From Flavobacteriia bacterium 40-80 (GTDB taxonomy: Bacteria; Bacteroidota; Bacteroidia; Flavobacteriales_D; Crocinitomicaceae), in the NCBI GenBank assembly GCA_001899145.1, contig MKVF01000006.1, forward strand, positions 495,806-559,805: 64,000 bases of DNA. Reading direction: 5' to 3'. The notes below the pieces were generated by a model, which was not told where the DNA came from, searched no databases, and saw nothing but the letters and a program-made list of their open reading frames with translations. The first letter of the stretch is position 1. Every line of letters starts with the position of its first letter. Both the position numbers and the translations under genes were made by a program. Positions 35,147 through 42,870 of this stretch are shown piece by piece.

Positions 35147-36994
35147 ATGTTAGCAAAAACGGAGAAAGAGCCATTCAGCGACCCGGAATGGGTGTTTGAA
35201 ATAAAATGGGATGGCTACAGGGCCATTGCAGATCTGAGAGAGAAAGAAGCTCTTTTTTATTCCCGGAACGGAAGCTCTTTTCTACAGAAATTCAGCGCAG
35301 TTGCCCAGGATTTCTCACTGCAAAAATATCCTATGATACTCGATGGAGAGATCGTAACTTATAACTCCGATGGAAAACCGGATTTTCAGCTATTGCAACA
35401 GATTGGTGGCCATCCCGATTCAGAAATAGTTTATCAGGTGTTTGATCTGTTGTGGCTGAACGACTATTCCACCGAAGAGCTGGCTTTACTGAAGCGTAAA
35501 GAACTGTTGAAAGAAGCCCTGACCGAAACTGACCGGATAAAATTCTGTGACCACATTCGCGAAAACGGAACAGGGTTATTTGAACAGATGAAAAAAAGAA
35601 AGCTCGAAGGGATGATTGCCAAAAAAGCAGACAGCCCGTATATCGAAAATCACCGGAGTGCCGATTGGCTTAAAATAAAAATTACTGATACGGAAGATGT
35701 AATCATCTGTGGCTTTACAGAACCACAAGGCTCCCGTAAGTATTTTGGAGCATTGATCTTAGGCAAGTACAGGGATGACCAGCTCATCTATTGCGGCCAC
35801 AGCGGTACCGGATTTAATGCGAAAAGACTCGAAGAGATATACAACTTATTGAAATCAAAGATCATCAGCACTTCTCCTTTTGCTGTTATACCTTTAACAA
35901 ATGCCCCTGTTACCTGGATAAGACCGGAAGTTGTTTGTGAAATAAAATATTCCGAAATTACCAAAGATGGCATTTTTCGCCATCCCGTATTCGTAGCGTT
36001 GCGGGAAGACAAAGAAGCAAGTGAAATCAATGAAAATAATGACAATATGAAAACAAGAAAGCCCACATCGAGATCCGGTGATAAAGAGGTCTTTATCGGG
36101 AAAAACAAAGTAAAGCTTACCCATCAGGATAAAATTTATTTTCCTAAAGAACAGCTTACTAAAGCTGATATAATTGATTATTACCAATCTATTTCCGGTT
36201 ATATATTACCTCATTTGAAAAACCGTCCTTTATCTCTGAATCGTTTCCCTAATGGAATTGAAGAAGATAATTTTTACCATAAAGATGCCGGTGAAAATAC
36301 CCCGGAATGGGTAAAAACAACCGAAATATATTCAGAATCCCCTGATAAGTACATAGATTATATCGTTTGTAATAACAGGGCAACCCTCGCATATCTGAAC
36401 AACCTCGGGTGTATAGATATCAATCCCTGGAACAGCAGGATTTCGAAACTGGATTTTCCGGATTATTTAGTGCTGGATCTGGATCCTTCCGAGAAGAATA
36501 CTTTTGAAGATGTAATAGAAGTGGCCTTACAGATAAAAGAAATAACAGATGAAATTAAAATAGATGCTTATTGTAAAACTTCCGGTAGTACCGGCATCCA
36601 CATTTATATCCCGATGGGAGGAAAATATGAATTTGAAAAAGTAAAAGATTTTGCTCATATTTTGATGAAAAGCACCCAGGAAAGGCTCCCTCAGCTTACT
36701 ACACTTGAAAGAAGCCTGAAAAAAAGGGAATCCACTAAAATTTATCTGGATTATCTGCAAAACAGACAGGGACAGACTCTCGCCAGCGTTTACAGCGTAC
36801 GGCCTCATCCGGGAGCTCCCGTATCCATGCCGCTGGAATGGAGCGAACTCAAAAAAGGACTACGTCCAACCGATTTTACTATTTATAATGCACTCGAGCG
36901 AATACAAGCTAAAGGTGAAATATTTTTACCGGTTCTTCAAAAAGGTATTAATATGATGAAAGCACTGGAACTGATGGAAAAATTTAAAAATTAA
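35147..36994 (+). CDS. ligD: LigD ATP-dependent DNA ligase-polymerase (separated C-terminal part)
   Basis: A 615-residue protein with an adenylation domain (EIKWDGYRAIADL, nucleotidyl Lys near residue 25; ILDGEIV; LEGMIAKKADSPY; WLKIKI), an OB-fold and, after a Lys/Asn linker near residue 300, an archaeo-eukaryotic primase-type polymerase domain (HLKNRPLSLNRFPNGI..DYLVLDLDPSE with the two metal Asp..TSGSTGIHIYIP..YLDYLQN). It seals and fills ends at Ku-held breaks. The order PE, LIG, POL is the Pseudomonas order. The ATG at 35147 is the internal Met of the conserved RPMLA start; FIRP precedes it in frame, which argues that translation really begins upstream. Confidence 0.92.
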   Translation: MLAKTEKEPFSDPEWVFEIKWDGYRAIADLREKEALFYSRNGSSFLQKFSAVAQDFSLQKYPMILDGEIVTYNSDGKPDFQLLQQIGGHPDSEIVYQVFDLLWLNDYSTEELALLKRKELLKEALTETDRIKFCDHIRENGTGLFEQMKKRKLEGMIAKKADSPYIENHRSADWLKIKITDTEDVIICGFTEPQGSRKYFGALILGKYRDDQLIYCGHSGTGFNAKRLEEIYNLLKSKIISTSPFAVIPLTNAPVTWIRPEVVCEIKYSEITKDGIFRHPVFVALREDKEASEINENNDNMKTRKPTSRSGDKEVFIGKNKVKLTHQDKIYFPKEQLTKADIIDYYQSISGYILPHLKNRPLSLNRFPNGIEEDNFYHKDAGENTPEWVKTTEIYSESPDKYIDYIVCNNRATLAYLNNLGCIDINPWNSRISKLDFPDYLVLDLDPSEKNTFEDVIEVALQIKEITDEIKIDAYCKTSGSTGIHIYIPMGGKYEFEKVKDFAHILMKSTQERLPQLTTLERSLKKRESTKIYLDYLQNRQGQTLASVYSVRPHPGAPVSMPLEWSELKKGLRPTDFTIYNALERIQAKGEIFLPVLQKGINMMKALELMEKFKN

Positions 36995-37668
36995 TGATAT
37001 ACCGTATTGAGCGCAATTGCCCAATCCTGTTTTTTACATCGCGGACACGGTAATTCCTCCTCAGAAACATGTTGCTTTACATTGCCGCAAAACATACAGG
37101 CATAAGGACCTTCTCTTTCTAAAGGATTAATTTTTTTATAATGAGTGGGGAATAGTGGCAGACCGTATTTAATATGCTCTTTATCATAGCGTAAGATGCT
37201 TATTGTTCCATCTACCTCTAGTAATGCCAGCCTCACCTGCCCTAAGTGTTCTACAGAATGATTCCGCAATTCGGAAAAAAATTCCTGTTGTGAAAAACTG
37301 GATGCTTTGCTTCCTTCAATATTAAACGTCCCATCTTTTACGATAATCATTTCTTTACCTTCCATCAGCCGGGTAACCAGCTTTGAATGGGAAGCTGCGA
37401 ATGTGATAACTTTATACAGGACAACAACTGACAGAAGTACTATTATCGAGTAAATAACCGGTATATCTTCCTGAAACATAGGGTCACCTGCTGCAGACCC
37501 AAGCCCCAGAATAATAGCCACTTCAAACAATGTCAATTGCCTGACTCCTCTGCGCCCTGACAACCTCAGAACAATCAGGATCAGTAAAAACATAAAGATA
37601 GTCCGGCCGATGATTTCAATCGCGAATTCATACTCAGCCCCTTGCAGTAATATTTTTTGAAAACCCAT
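36991..37668 (-). CDS. DUF421/YetF-type membrane protein with C-terminal zinc ribbon
   Basis: A 225-residue protein with three N-terminal membrane helices (IIGRTIFMFLLILIVLRLSGRRGVRQLTLFEVAIILGLGSAAGDP and IPVIYSIIVLLSVVVLYKVITF). A cytosolic DUF421 domain follows (LMEGKEMIIVKDG..LRNHSVEHLGQVRLALLEVDGTISI). The last 45 residues carry two CxxC knuckles (CMFCG and CPRCK), a zinc-ribbon-like tail that ordinary YetF proteins lack. The gene converges on ligD and their ends overlap by four bases. DUF421 proteins are linked to spore or stress functions elsewhere; here the role is unknown. Confidence 0.85.
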   Translation of the reverse strand: MGFQKILLQGAEYEFAIEIIGRTIFMFLLILIVLRLSGRRGVRQLTLFEVAIILGLGSAAGDPMFQEDIPVIYSIIVLLSVVVLYKVITFAASHSKLVTRLMEGKEMIIVKDGTFNIEGSKASSFSQQEFFSELRNHSVEHLGQVRLALLEVDGTISILRYDKEHIKYGLPLFPTHYKKINPLEREGPYACMFCGNVKQHVSEEELPCPRCKKQDWAIALNTVYH

Positions 37669-37992
37669 GGTTTATTTCATTTTGTCAAGGTAAAATAATT
37701 TCAATAATCATTCCAATCTAAAATTCATATTCACACCACTTTTAAAGAAACCTCAACCCCTGATTAGCTAAACCAGATATGGCTAAGAAACTATACTTGA
37801 TCATAAAAAGCTTTCTGATTTTTGTCCTTTTTATTTCTCACATTGGATATAATCTTTCCCACTCAAAATAACTACGCTCATAAATAATTATTAATAATCA
37901 ACAAGTTACATTAAAGGTATTTAGTTTGTAACTCTATGAGTTCTTTTTAAGAGGTAGATGTAAAAATATTTTTAACCCAAAAAACTTTAATT
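37669..37992. other. 324-base divergent intergenic region
   Basis: An AT-rich gap between two outward-facing genes (DUF421 and the PA2169-like gene). It should hold both promoters. GTATTTAGTTTGTAA at about 37917-37931 resembles but does not match the TAnnTTTG element. No ORF, RNA gene or hairpin of note is visible. Confidence 0.4.
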
Positions 37993-38451
37993 ATGGAAGA
38001 AAATGAAAATCAAGTAACGGTATTAAATGATCTGGTGAAGATAAACAATGACAGAATTGAAGGCTATCATAAAGCATCTGAGAATTTTAAAGATACAAAT
38101 ACTGAGTTGTTATCTGTTTTTAATGGATTTGCGATGGATAGTCAGAATAACAAAGAAGAGCTTATTGAGGAGATCAGAAGATTAGGAGGAACTTCCGAGG
38201 ACGGAACTACTATGAGCGGTAAAATTTACCGCGCGTGGATGGACGTCAAAGCTACCTTCGGAGGAAACGACGCTGAAGGAATTCTTAAAAGTTGTGAAGG
38301 CGGAGAAGATGCTGCCAAAAATGCTTACAAAGGTGCTTTGGAATCTAATCATCTGGATCCCCAGGCTTATTCAGTTGTAGTGAACCAGCAACAAAAGCAA
38401 TTACAGGCTCATGACAAGATAAAAGCTCTTAGAGATCAATTAAAAGATTAA
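37993..38451 (+). CDS. PA2169-family four-helix-bundle stress protein
   Basis: A 152-residue soluble protein of the PA2169/DUF2383 type: VLNDLVKINNDRIEGYHKA, FNGFAMDSQNNKEELIEEIRRLGG, TMSGKIYRAWMDVKATFGGND and ILKSCEGGEDAAKNAYKGAL are the family's four helices. It belongs to the ferritin-like fold, with conserved Glu/His-type positions, but its activity is unknown. It has its own terminator, so it is a single-gene unit in the stress island. It probably responds to envelope or starvation stress, judged by its neighbours. Confidence 0.88.
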   Translation: MEENENQVTVLNDLVKINNDRIEGYHKASENFKDTNTELLSVFNGFAMDSQNNKEELIEEIRRLGGTSEDGTTMSGKIYRAWMDVKATFGGNDAEGILKSCEGGEDAAKNAYKGALESNHLDPQAYSVVVNQQQKQLQAHDKIKALRDQLKD

Positions 38452-38468
38452 ATTATTCTTTTTAATTG

Positions 38469-38501
38469 AAAAGCCGTTTCCTGAAAAGAAACGGCTTTTT
38501 T
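38469..38501 (+). terminator. Rho-independent terminator after the PA2169-like gene
   Basis: AAAAGCCGTTT (38469-38479) pairs with AAACGGCTTTT (38489-38499), with further Ts. Confidence 0.88.
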
Positions 38502-38883
38502 CGTTTTTATTCTCATACCATACAAAATAATAATATACAATTTTCCGGTGTAAAAAATATAAAACAGACTGCATGCGGGCAAAAGATTATCCTATCGTAC
38601 ACATCGATCCTGATCCGGAACCTCTACCTAACACCGGCGTCTTTTCACAGGGCAGCATCATGCAAAAAAGAACTAATAATAAGGGATTGAAAAAGTAAAA
38701 CGGAGAGACGGTTCCGCATCTCCGGAAAACCCCGCCTGATATATGGGATTTTTTTACCTCAAAGTGAGAATCAAACTTCCCGTTTAACTTTTCAAAAAAT
38801 AACTTAAATAACTATATATCAATAATTTAAATTATGGTACGATTCTTCTTTTGAATCCATCAAAACAATTAAACTTTTATATT
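38502..38883. other. 382-base gap before the Asp/Ser-rich protein gene
   Basis: This gap holds a 41-codon ATG ORF (38573-38698, MRAKDYPIVHIDPDPEPLPN start) that has protein-like composition but no other support. A CGGAGA/TCTCCG inverted repeat lies at 38701-38724 and a weak CCC/GGG hairpin with a T run near 38738-38757. The promoter of the next gene should lie in the last ~100 bases, but no consensus element is seen. Confidence 0.35.
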
Positions 38884-39627
38884 ATGAGACACAGAACATC
38901 AAGCTTCAACAGCAACAGAAATTCGGGAAGCAGAAGCTCCCAATCAGGTAGAAGTAACCGAGGAGGAAGCCATCATTACAGTCACGACGAAGGTCAATAC
39001 GATGACGACGATGATTACACATCTGCTTATGAAGAAGGGTATGAACATGGGTATGAGGATGCCTTAAATGATCATGACGATGACGACGATGAGGATTTTT
39101 ATGACGACGACTACGATGATGACGACTACGATGACGACGAAGACTATGATGATGATTATGATGACGACGATGATGATGACTATGATAATAACCAAGGAAG
39201 AGGGAGAAGTTCCAATTCCGGCAGATCCGGCAGCAGTAACCGCGGCGGAGGCCGTTCCCAGGGATCATCAGGCAGCAGTTCGTCAAGTTCACGAAGAGGT
39301 GGTGGAAGCTCAAGAGGGCAAAGTTCATCTTCAGTAAGAGGCGGAAGCTCTTCTTCCGGAAGAAGCAGTAGTTCTTCTTCTTCAAGCTCACGAAGAGGTA
39401 GTAATTCCGGGGGAAGCTCATCTTCAGGAAGAGGTGGAAGCAGCTCATCTGGTTCTCGTGGAAGCCAGAGCTCATCTTCAGGAAGAGGTCGAAGCTCCTC
39501 CAGCAGCTCTAATTCTTCTAAACGGGGATTTGCTGGAATGTCTAAAGCTCAGCGAACAAGAATAGCCCGTATGGGTGGAAAAGCATCCGGAAGAGCACGA
39601 AGAGGTTTTGGAAGCAATAATCGCTAA
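38884..39627 (+). CDS. Asp-tract / Ser-Arg-Gly-rich protein with KGG-like C-terminal motif
   Basis: A 247-residue protein of extreme composition. Residues 1-33 are Ser/Arg/Asn/Gly-rich; about 34-100 are an almost pure Asp stretch spaced with Tyr and Glu, with a pseudo-repeat YEEGYEHGYEDA; about 101-213 are Ser, Arg and Gly repeats (SSSGRGGSSSSG-like). The tail 214-247, RGFAGMSKAQRTRIARMGG..ASG, closely resembles the KGG stress motif of GsiB/YciG-type proteins ('GFASMdpekqreIAskGGkA'). The start is the ATG at 38884; a TTG at 38851 is in frame. It is probably disordered, with an acidic block and a basic, possibly nucleic-acid-binding block. No function is known. Confidence 0.82.
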   Translation: MRHRTSSFNSNRNSGSRSSQSGRSNRGGSHHYSHDEGQYDDDDDYTSAYEEGYEHGYEDALNDHDDDDDEDFYDDDYDDDDYDDDEDYDDDYDDDDDDDYDNNQGRGRSSNSGRSGSSNRGGGRSQGSSGSSSSSSRRGGGSSRGQSSSSVRGGSSSSGRSSSSSSSSSRRGSNSGGSSSSGRGGSSSSGSRGSQSSSSGRGRSSSSSSNSSKRGFAGMSKAQRTRIARMGGKASGRARRGFGSNNR

Positions 39628-39636
39628 AATTAAAAG

Positions 39637-39709
39637 AAGCTGCTTGCACTTAGTATTCGCTTAATACGATTTTGACTTTAATAAGCCAAAAAAGTGCAGG
39701 CAGTTTTTA
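39637..39709 (+). terminator. Long-loop terminator-like hairpin after the KGG-tail gene
   Basis: CTGCTTGCACTT (39640-39651) pairs with AAGTGCAGGCAG (39692-39703), with one G-U pair and further flanking pairs. It encloses a 40-base AT-rich loop and is followed by TTTTTA. The large loop is unusual for a terminator. Confidence 0.6.
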
Positions 39710-39736
39710 TTGTTAAACAACTAAATTGATAACATT

Positions 39737-40387
39737 ATGAACTCAACATCCAGTTTATCACAAAAGGTATTAAAAAATAAATACAAGCCTCTTTTTCAAT
39801 TCTTTATTGATGGAATAAAAGATTTGTACTGGGCAGAAAAAGCTATTGAAACTCTTTTAAAGAAAAATAAATCACTGGCTTATACAGAAGAGCTTTCTGA
39901 TGCCATTGAAGATCATGAGCAGCAAACACATAAACATGTGCTTCGATTGGAAAAAATATTCCACGCGCTAAACATGAAACCGGAAGCTAAAAAATGTGAA
40001 GCCATGGCAGGTATTATAAAAGAAGCGGAAGAGACAGTCGCCACTACTCCTGAAAATTCAATGACCAGAGATGCCGTAATTATCATTTGTGCTCAAAAAG
40101 TAGAACATTATGAAATAGCCAGCTATGGAGGTCTCTTGCAAATAGCGCTTACCTTTAATATGGAATCGATCGCGGATCTGCTGGAAAAAACACTGCTGGA
40201 AGAAGAAGAAACAGATTTGTTATTGTCTGACATCGCAGAATCATATATCAATCTGGAAGCGGCAGAGGAAGATGACGACGAAGACAACGATGAGGATGAT
40301 AAAAACAATAAGGAATCAAAAGGTGATCACAAGAATAAAAGCACCTCATCAGCAACCGATATGAAAAAAGGTGAAAATGCAAAATAA
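39737..40387 (+). CDS. YciF/DUF892-type ferritin-like protein
   Basis: A 216-residue protein of the YciE/YciF family. The four-helix ferritin-like domain spans residues 14-165: FFIDGIKDLYWAEKAIETLL, AIEDHEQQTHKHVLRLEKIF, CEAMAGIIKEAEE, AQKVEHYEIASYGGL and LLEKTLLEEEETDLLLSDIAE. They contain the ExxH-type di-metal ligand pairs. The last ~45 residues are an acidic-then-basic disordered tail (EEDDDEDNDEDDKNN..). Family members are induced by stress and may bind iron; the activity is unproven. It follows the KGG-tail gene; in enteric bacteria yciG (KGG) and yciF are also neighbours. Confidence 0.9.
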   Translation: MNSTSSLSQKVLKNKYKPLFQFFIDGIKDLYWAEKAIETLLKKNKSLAYTEELSDAIEDHEQQTHKHVLRLEKIFHALNMKPEAKKCEAMAGIIKEAEETVATTPENSMTRDAVIIICAQKVEHYEIASYGGLLQIALTFNMESIADLLEKTLLEEEETDLLLSDIAESYINLEAAEEDDDEDNDEDDKNNKESKGDHKNKSTSSATDMKKGENAK

Positions 40388-40578
40388 TCATTCTTTTGCA
40401 GTTTCTTTTATAATTAAACAACTTGGTATCTTCCCGCGAGGAATCTATATATAACATTTTTTGAATTTAATCTTTCAGGCCGGCACTCTTCTGGCTTACG
40501 CCGAACTATCAGCAAAAAGGTTTGCAGGCTGAATCAGAGAGTAAGTAAGTTTAATTTCATTAAATGACTTAAATCTTT

Positions 40579-40655
40579 GACTGCCCTTAGCATTTATGAT
40601 CTATTTTTTATCAGTATGGTTAAAGCGGAGAAATAATTTGTCGGGCAGTCTTTTT
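40579..40655 (+). terminator. Orphan long-loop terminator-like hairpin
   Basis: GACTGCCC (40579-40586) and GGGCAGTC (40643-40650) are exact complements separated by 56 bases, followed by five Ts. It is 190 bases beyond the nearest stop codon. Confidence 0.5.
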
Positions 40656-40808
40656 ATTCCTATAAATAAATCTGAAATTAAATCCGGTACTGACCGGAAA
40701 AAGAAAATGTATGCTGATATATAAAATTAACGGACTAAGCTAAAATCAATGCGAACATAAAGTATCAATAAAATAAACTGTCAGCCTATTTTTTCATCTG
40801 AACAGAAG

Positions 40809-40833
40809 AACACTCTTTATTTAGAGTGTTTTT
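40809..40833 (+). terminator. Orphan rho-independent terminator
   Basis: AACACTCT (40809-40816) and AGAGTGTT (40823-40830) form a perfect stem with a 6-base loop and a short T tail. No ORF lies directly upstream. Confidence 0.65.
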
Positions 40834-41113
40834 CTGTTTATTAGCCAGCAATCCGGGTTGCAGCTTCAAAATTTAACAAGTTCTGTTCAATAAGACTTAT
40901 TAAGGGTACTGAATAACCAAAACTCATTAATATCCTAAATATCATTATTGAGGTATTTTTTACCCATACCACCGGATTTATTCTACACTCTACGAGAATT
41001 CTCAACATATAATTGAAGGTAAAAACATGATAAACAAATATTTATATGGTTTGGCTTGAAACTTGACCTACTATAATTAATAATTCAAGTATGTTAAATC
41101 TAAAAAGAATAGT

Positions 41114-41335
41114 ATGGAAAAGAATCAAAAAAATACAGACAAAAACAATCCTACTACACCTACCCCTAGAGAAGATAGCTCCAGAAAGGGAAAAGGGAGA
41201 GAAGAAATGGACGAGATGGACCAGGATGCTTTTACTACGCCTGGAGAAGGAGAAGAAAATGACATTACTCGAAGAAAAGAGATAAAAACGCCTCAGGCGG
41301 ACAACGACAAAAACAAAGACAGAAAGTCCATGTAA
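41114..41335 (+). CDS. Small highly charged, probably disordered protein
   Basis: A 73-residue ATG ORF with almost no hydrophobic residues: Lys, Glu, Asp, Asn, Pro and Thr dominate (KNQKNTDKNNPTTPTPRED, EMDEMDQDAFTTPGEGEEND, KEIKTPQADNDKNKDRKSM). Short hydrophilic proteins of this type are common beside stress genes in Bacteroidota. It sits in its own unit, in the stress island, with a terminator at 41482-41507. No family is recognised. A frame-shifted ORF over the same DNA (41091 start) is basic and less likely. Confidence 0.55.
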   Translation: MEKNQKNTDKNNPTTPTPREDSSRKGKGREEMDEMDQDAFTTPGEGEENDITRRKEIKTPQADNDKNKDRKSM

Positions 41336-41648
41336 AACATCCATTATTTATTAATACTTCCTTGAGAAAAACGGAAGAATATATTGGAGAGACTAAGAGG
41401 CTGGGATTTGTTACCCGCTAAAAAATTAACGTTTTCTGTACAAGGAAAGTATTATTCGGTCGTCTCCGGTACCATTCAACCAAGAAGACCTACGTCTTCT
41501 TATTTTTCAAGGAGGTATTATTTTTCCATTATCTTCTGAAGCTTAAATCGAAATACGTAATTCAGAACAGAATTTCCGAATTAAAGCTTCAATGTATCCG
41601 GCCACTCATACGCTATTTCCCAGGTAATAATCTTAAAACTATTGTCCG
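41336..41648. other. 313-base gap before the short-chain dehydrogenase gene
   Basis: It contains the terminator at 41482-41507 and otherwise AT-rich sequence. The SDR promoter should lie between 41510 and 41640, but no TAnnTTTG element is seen. There is no ORF of note. Confidence 0.4.
41482..41507 (+). terminator. Rho-independent terminator
   Basis: AAGAAGAC (41482-41489) and GTCTTCTT (41494-41501) form a perfect stem around CTAC, then ATTTTT. Confidence 0.75.
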
Positions 41649-42500
41649 ATGAAAAATTATTCACAAAACAGCAAAATAAAAAAACAGCCTGCAGAAACCA
41701 GCAAAATGGATGAAGAACCTGTAGCTTATGAACAGAAAAGCGGTCTCTTAGGCTCCAGCTTAAAAGGTAAAGTTGCTATTATTACCGGAGGTGACAGCGG
41801 AATCGGGCAATCAGTTGCTTTTCTTTATGCACAACATGGAATCAATTCAGTAATTGTTTATTATAACGAAGATGAAGACGCCCGGCATACTGTTAATCAA
41901 ATTCATGCTTTCGGGGCAGAAGCAGAAGCCATAAAAGGCGATATCCGGGATAAGTTCTTTTGTACATCCATAGTGGAACATACAATGAACCGATTCGGAA
42001 GAATTGATATACTCATTAATAATGCAAGCGTCCAATATCCGCAAGAGGACGTACAGGAGATTTCTGAAGAGCAGTTGATGCAGACATTCTCAGTTAATGT
42101 TTTCGGCATGTTCTATCTTACACAAGCCGCTTTAAGACACATGAAAAAAGGCAGCTGTATTATAAACACATCTTCCATTACTGCATTCCGGGGTAGTGAG
42201 CATTTACTGGATTATGCGGCTACCAAAGCAGCGATAATAGGCTTTACGCGATCTTTAGCGCTTCAATTATCCAAAAAAGAAATACATGTGAATGCCGTAG
42301 CTCCCGGCCCTATATGGACACCGTTAATTCCAGCTTCCTTCAGCGAGGATAAAGTCGAAGAATTCGGAGAAGATACTTTATTGGGACGAGAAGGCCAGCC
42401 TTATGAGGTCGCTCCTTCTTATTTATTTTTGGCCTTAGAAGAAAACAGCTATATGACCGGACAAGTCTTACATCCCAACGGAGGAGAAATCGTTGCATAG
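41649..42500 (+). CDS. Stress-type SDR family oxidoreductase
   Basis: A 283-residue classical short-chain dehydrogenase. A hydrophilic N-terminal extension of ~38 residues precedes the Rossmann fold: AIITGGDSGIGQSVA (NAD(P) site), DILINNAS, INTSSI (catalytic Ser region) and YAATKAAIIGF (catalytic Tyr and Lys), ending GQVLHPNGGEIVA. The long N-terminus and the GGDSGIG variant are typical of the YhdG/YdaD-like general stress dehydrogenases of Bacillus and relatives. The substrate is unknown. It is the last gene of the stress island. Confidence 0.88.
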   Translation: MKNYSQNSKIKKQPAETSKMDEEPVAYEQKSGLLGSSLKGKVAIITGGDSGIGQSVAFLYAQHGINSVIVYYNEDEDARHTVNQIHAFGAEAEAIKGDIRDKFFCTSIVEHTMNRFGRIDILINNASVQYPQEDVQEISEEQLMQTFSVNVFGMFYLTQAALRHMKKGSCIINTSSITAFRGSEHLLDYAATKAAIIGFTRSLALQLSKKEIHVNAVAPGPIWTPLIPASFSEDKVEEFGEDTLLGREGQPYEVAPSYLFLALEENSYMTGQVLHPNGGEIVA

Positions 42501-42550
42501 TGCTAAACTTTTGAGCTGATTTTATACTTCTTTCAATACAGACAGGCTAA

Positions 42551-42583
42551 AATAAAAAAAGGAAATCATTTCTGATTTCCTTT
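42551..42583 (-). terminator. Terminator after tRNA-Ser
   Basis: On the minus strand AAAGGAAATCA and TGATTTCCTTT form an 11-bp stem with a 4-base loop and a T-rich tail, 11 bases after the encoded CCA end of the tRNA. Confidence 0.82.
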
Positions 42584-42593
42584 ACTCCGCTTT

Positions 42594-42681
<88 letters not shown>

Positions 42682-42846
42682 GGGCGCAAAATTAGATAAA
42701 TATCCCGTTCCTGCAACAGTTTTCTTAAAAAAAATAATTCTTTTTCCCGGGGACAGAAGATGCATATTGATTTTTAAGCTTTTAAACGTCTATTAAAAAC
42801 ACTGTTCCTTTGAGTGAAATGGGAGCGTTCAAAGGAAATCTTTTAC

Positions 42847-42854
42847 TATTTTTG
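42847..42854 (+). promoter_or_regulatory. -7 promoter element of the GWxTD gene
   Basis: TATTTTTG matches TAnnTTTG, 16 bases before the GWxTD start codon. Confidence 0.42.
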
Positions 42855-42870
42855 TAGAAATTGAACATTT

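Larger units (their letters stand above)
40388..41113. other. 726-base region without a convincing protein gene
   Basis: Between the YciF-like gene and the small disordered protein lie two orphan rightward terminator-like hairpins (40579-40655 and 40809-40833) with no ORF of credible quality before them. A small CCGGT/ACCGG hairpin sits near 40684-40697. The best ATG ORF is 42 codons (40596-40724) and crosses the first hairpin's arm. The pattern suggests one or two untranslated RNAs or a long 3' UTR. No tRNA or known RNA family was recognised. Confidence 0.45.

Noticed and set aside
38466..38690. 74-codon ORF starting with TTG after the PA2169-like gene
   Set aside because: It begins inside the terminator hairpin and has no ATG start or family similarity.
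39068..39337. Met/Thr-rich forward ORF in another frame
   Set aside because: It is a by-product of GATGAC repeats read one base off.
38906..39475. 189-codon leftward ORF opposite the Asp/Ser-rich gene
   Set aside because: Its His/Arg-rich product is what the complement of GAY and AGY tracts must encode; the forward frame has the KGG-like tail and a proper start.
40596..40724. 42-codon ATG ORF
   Set aside because: It crosses one arm and the T run of a terminator-like hairpin and has basic, featureless composition.
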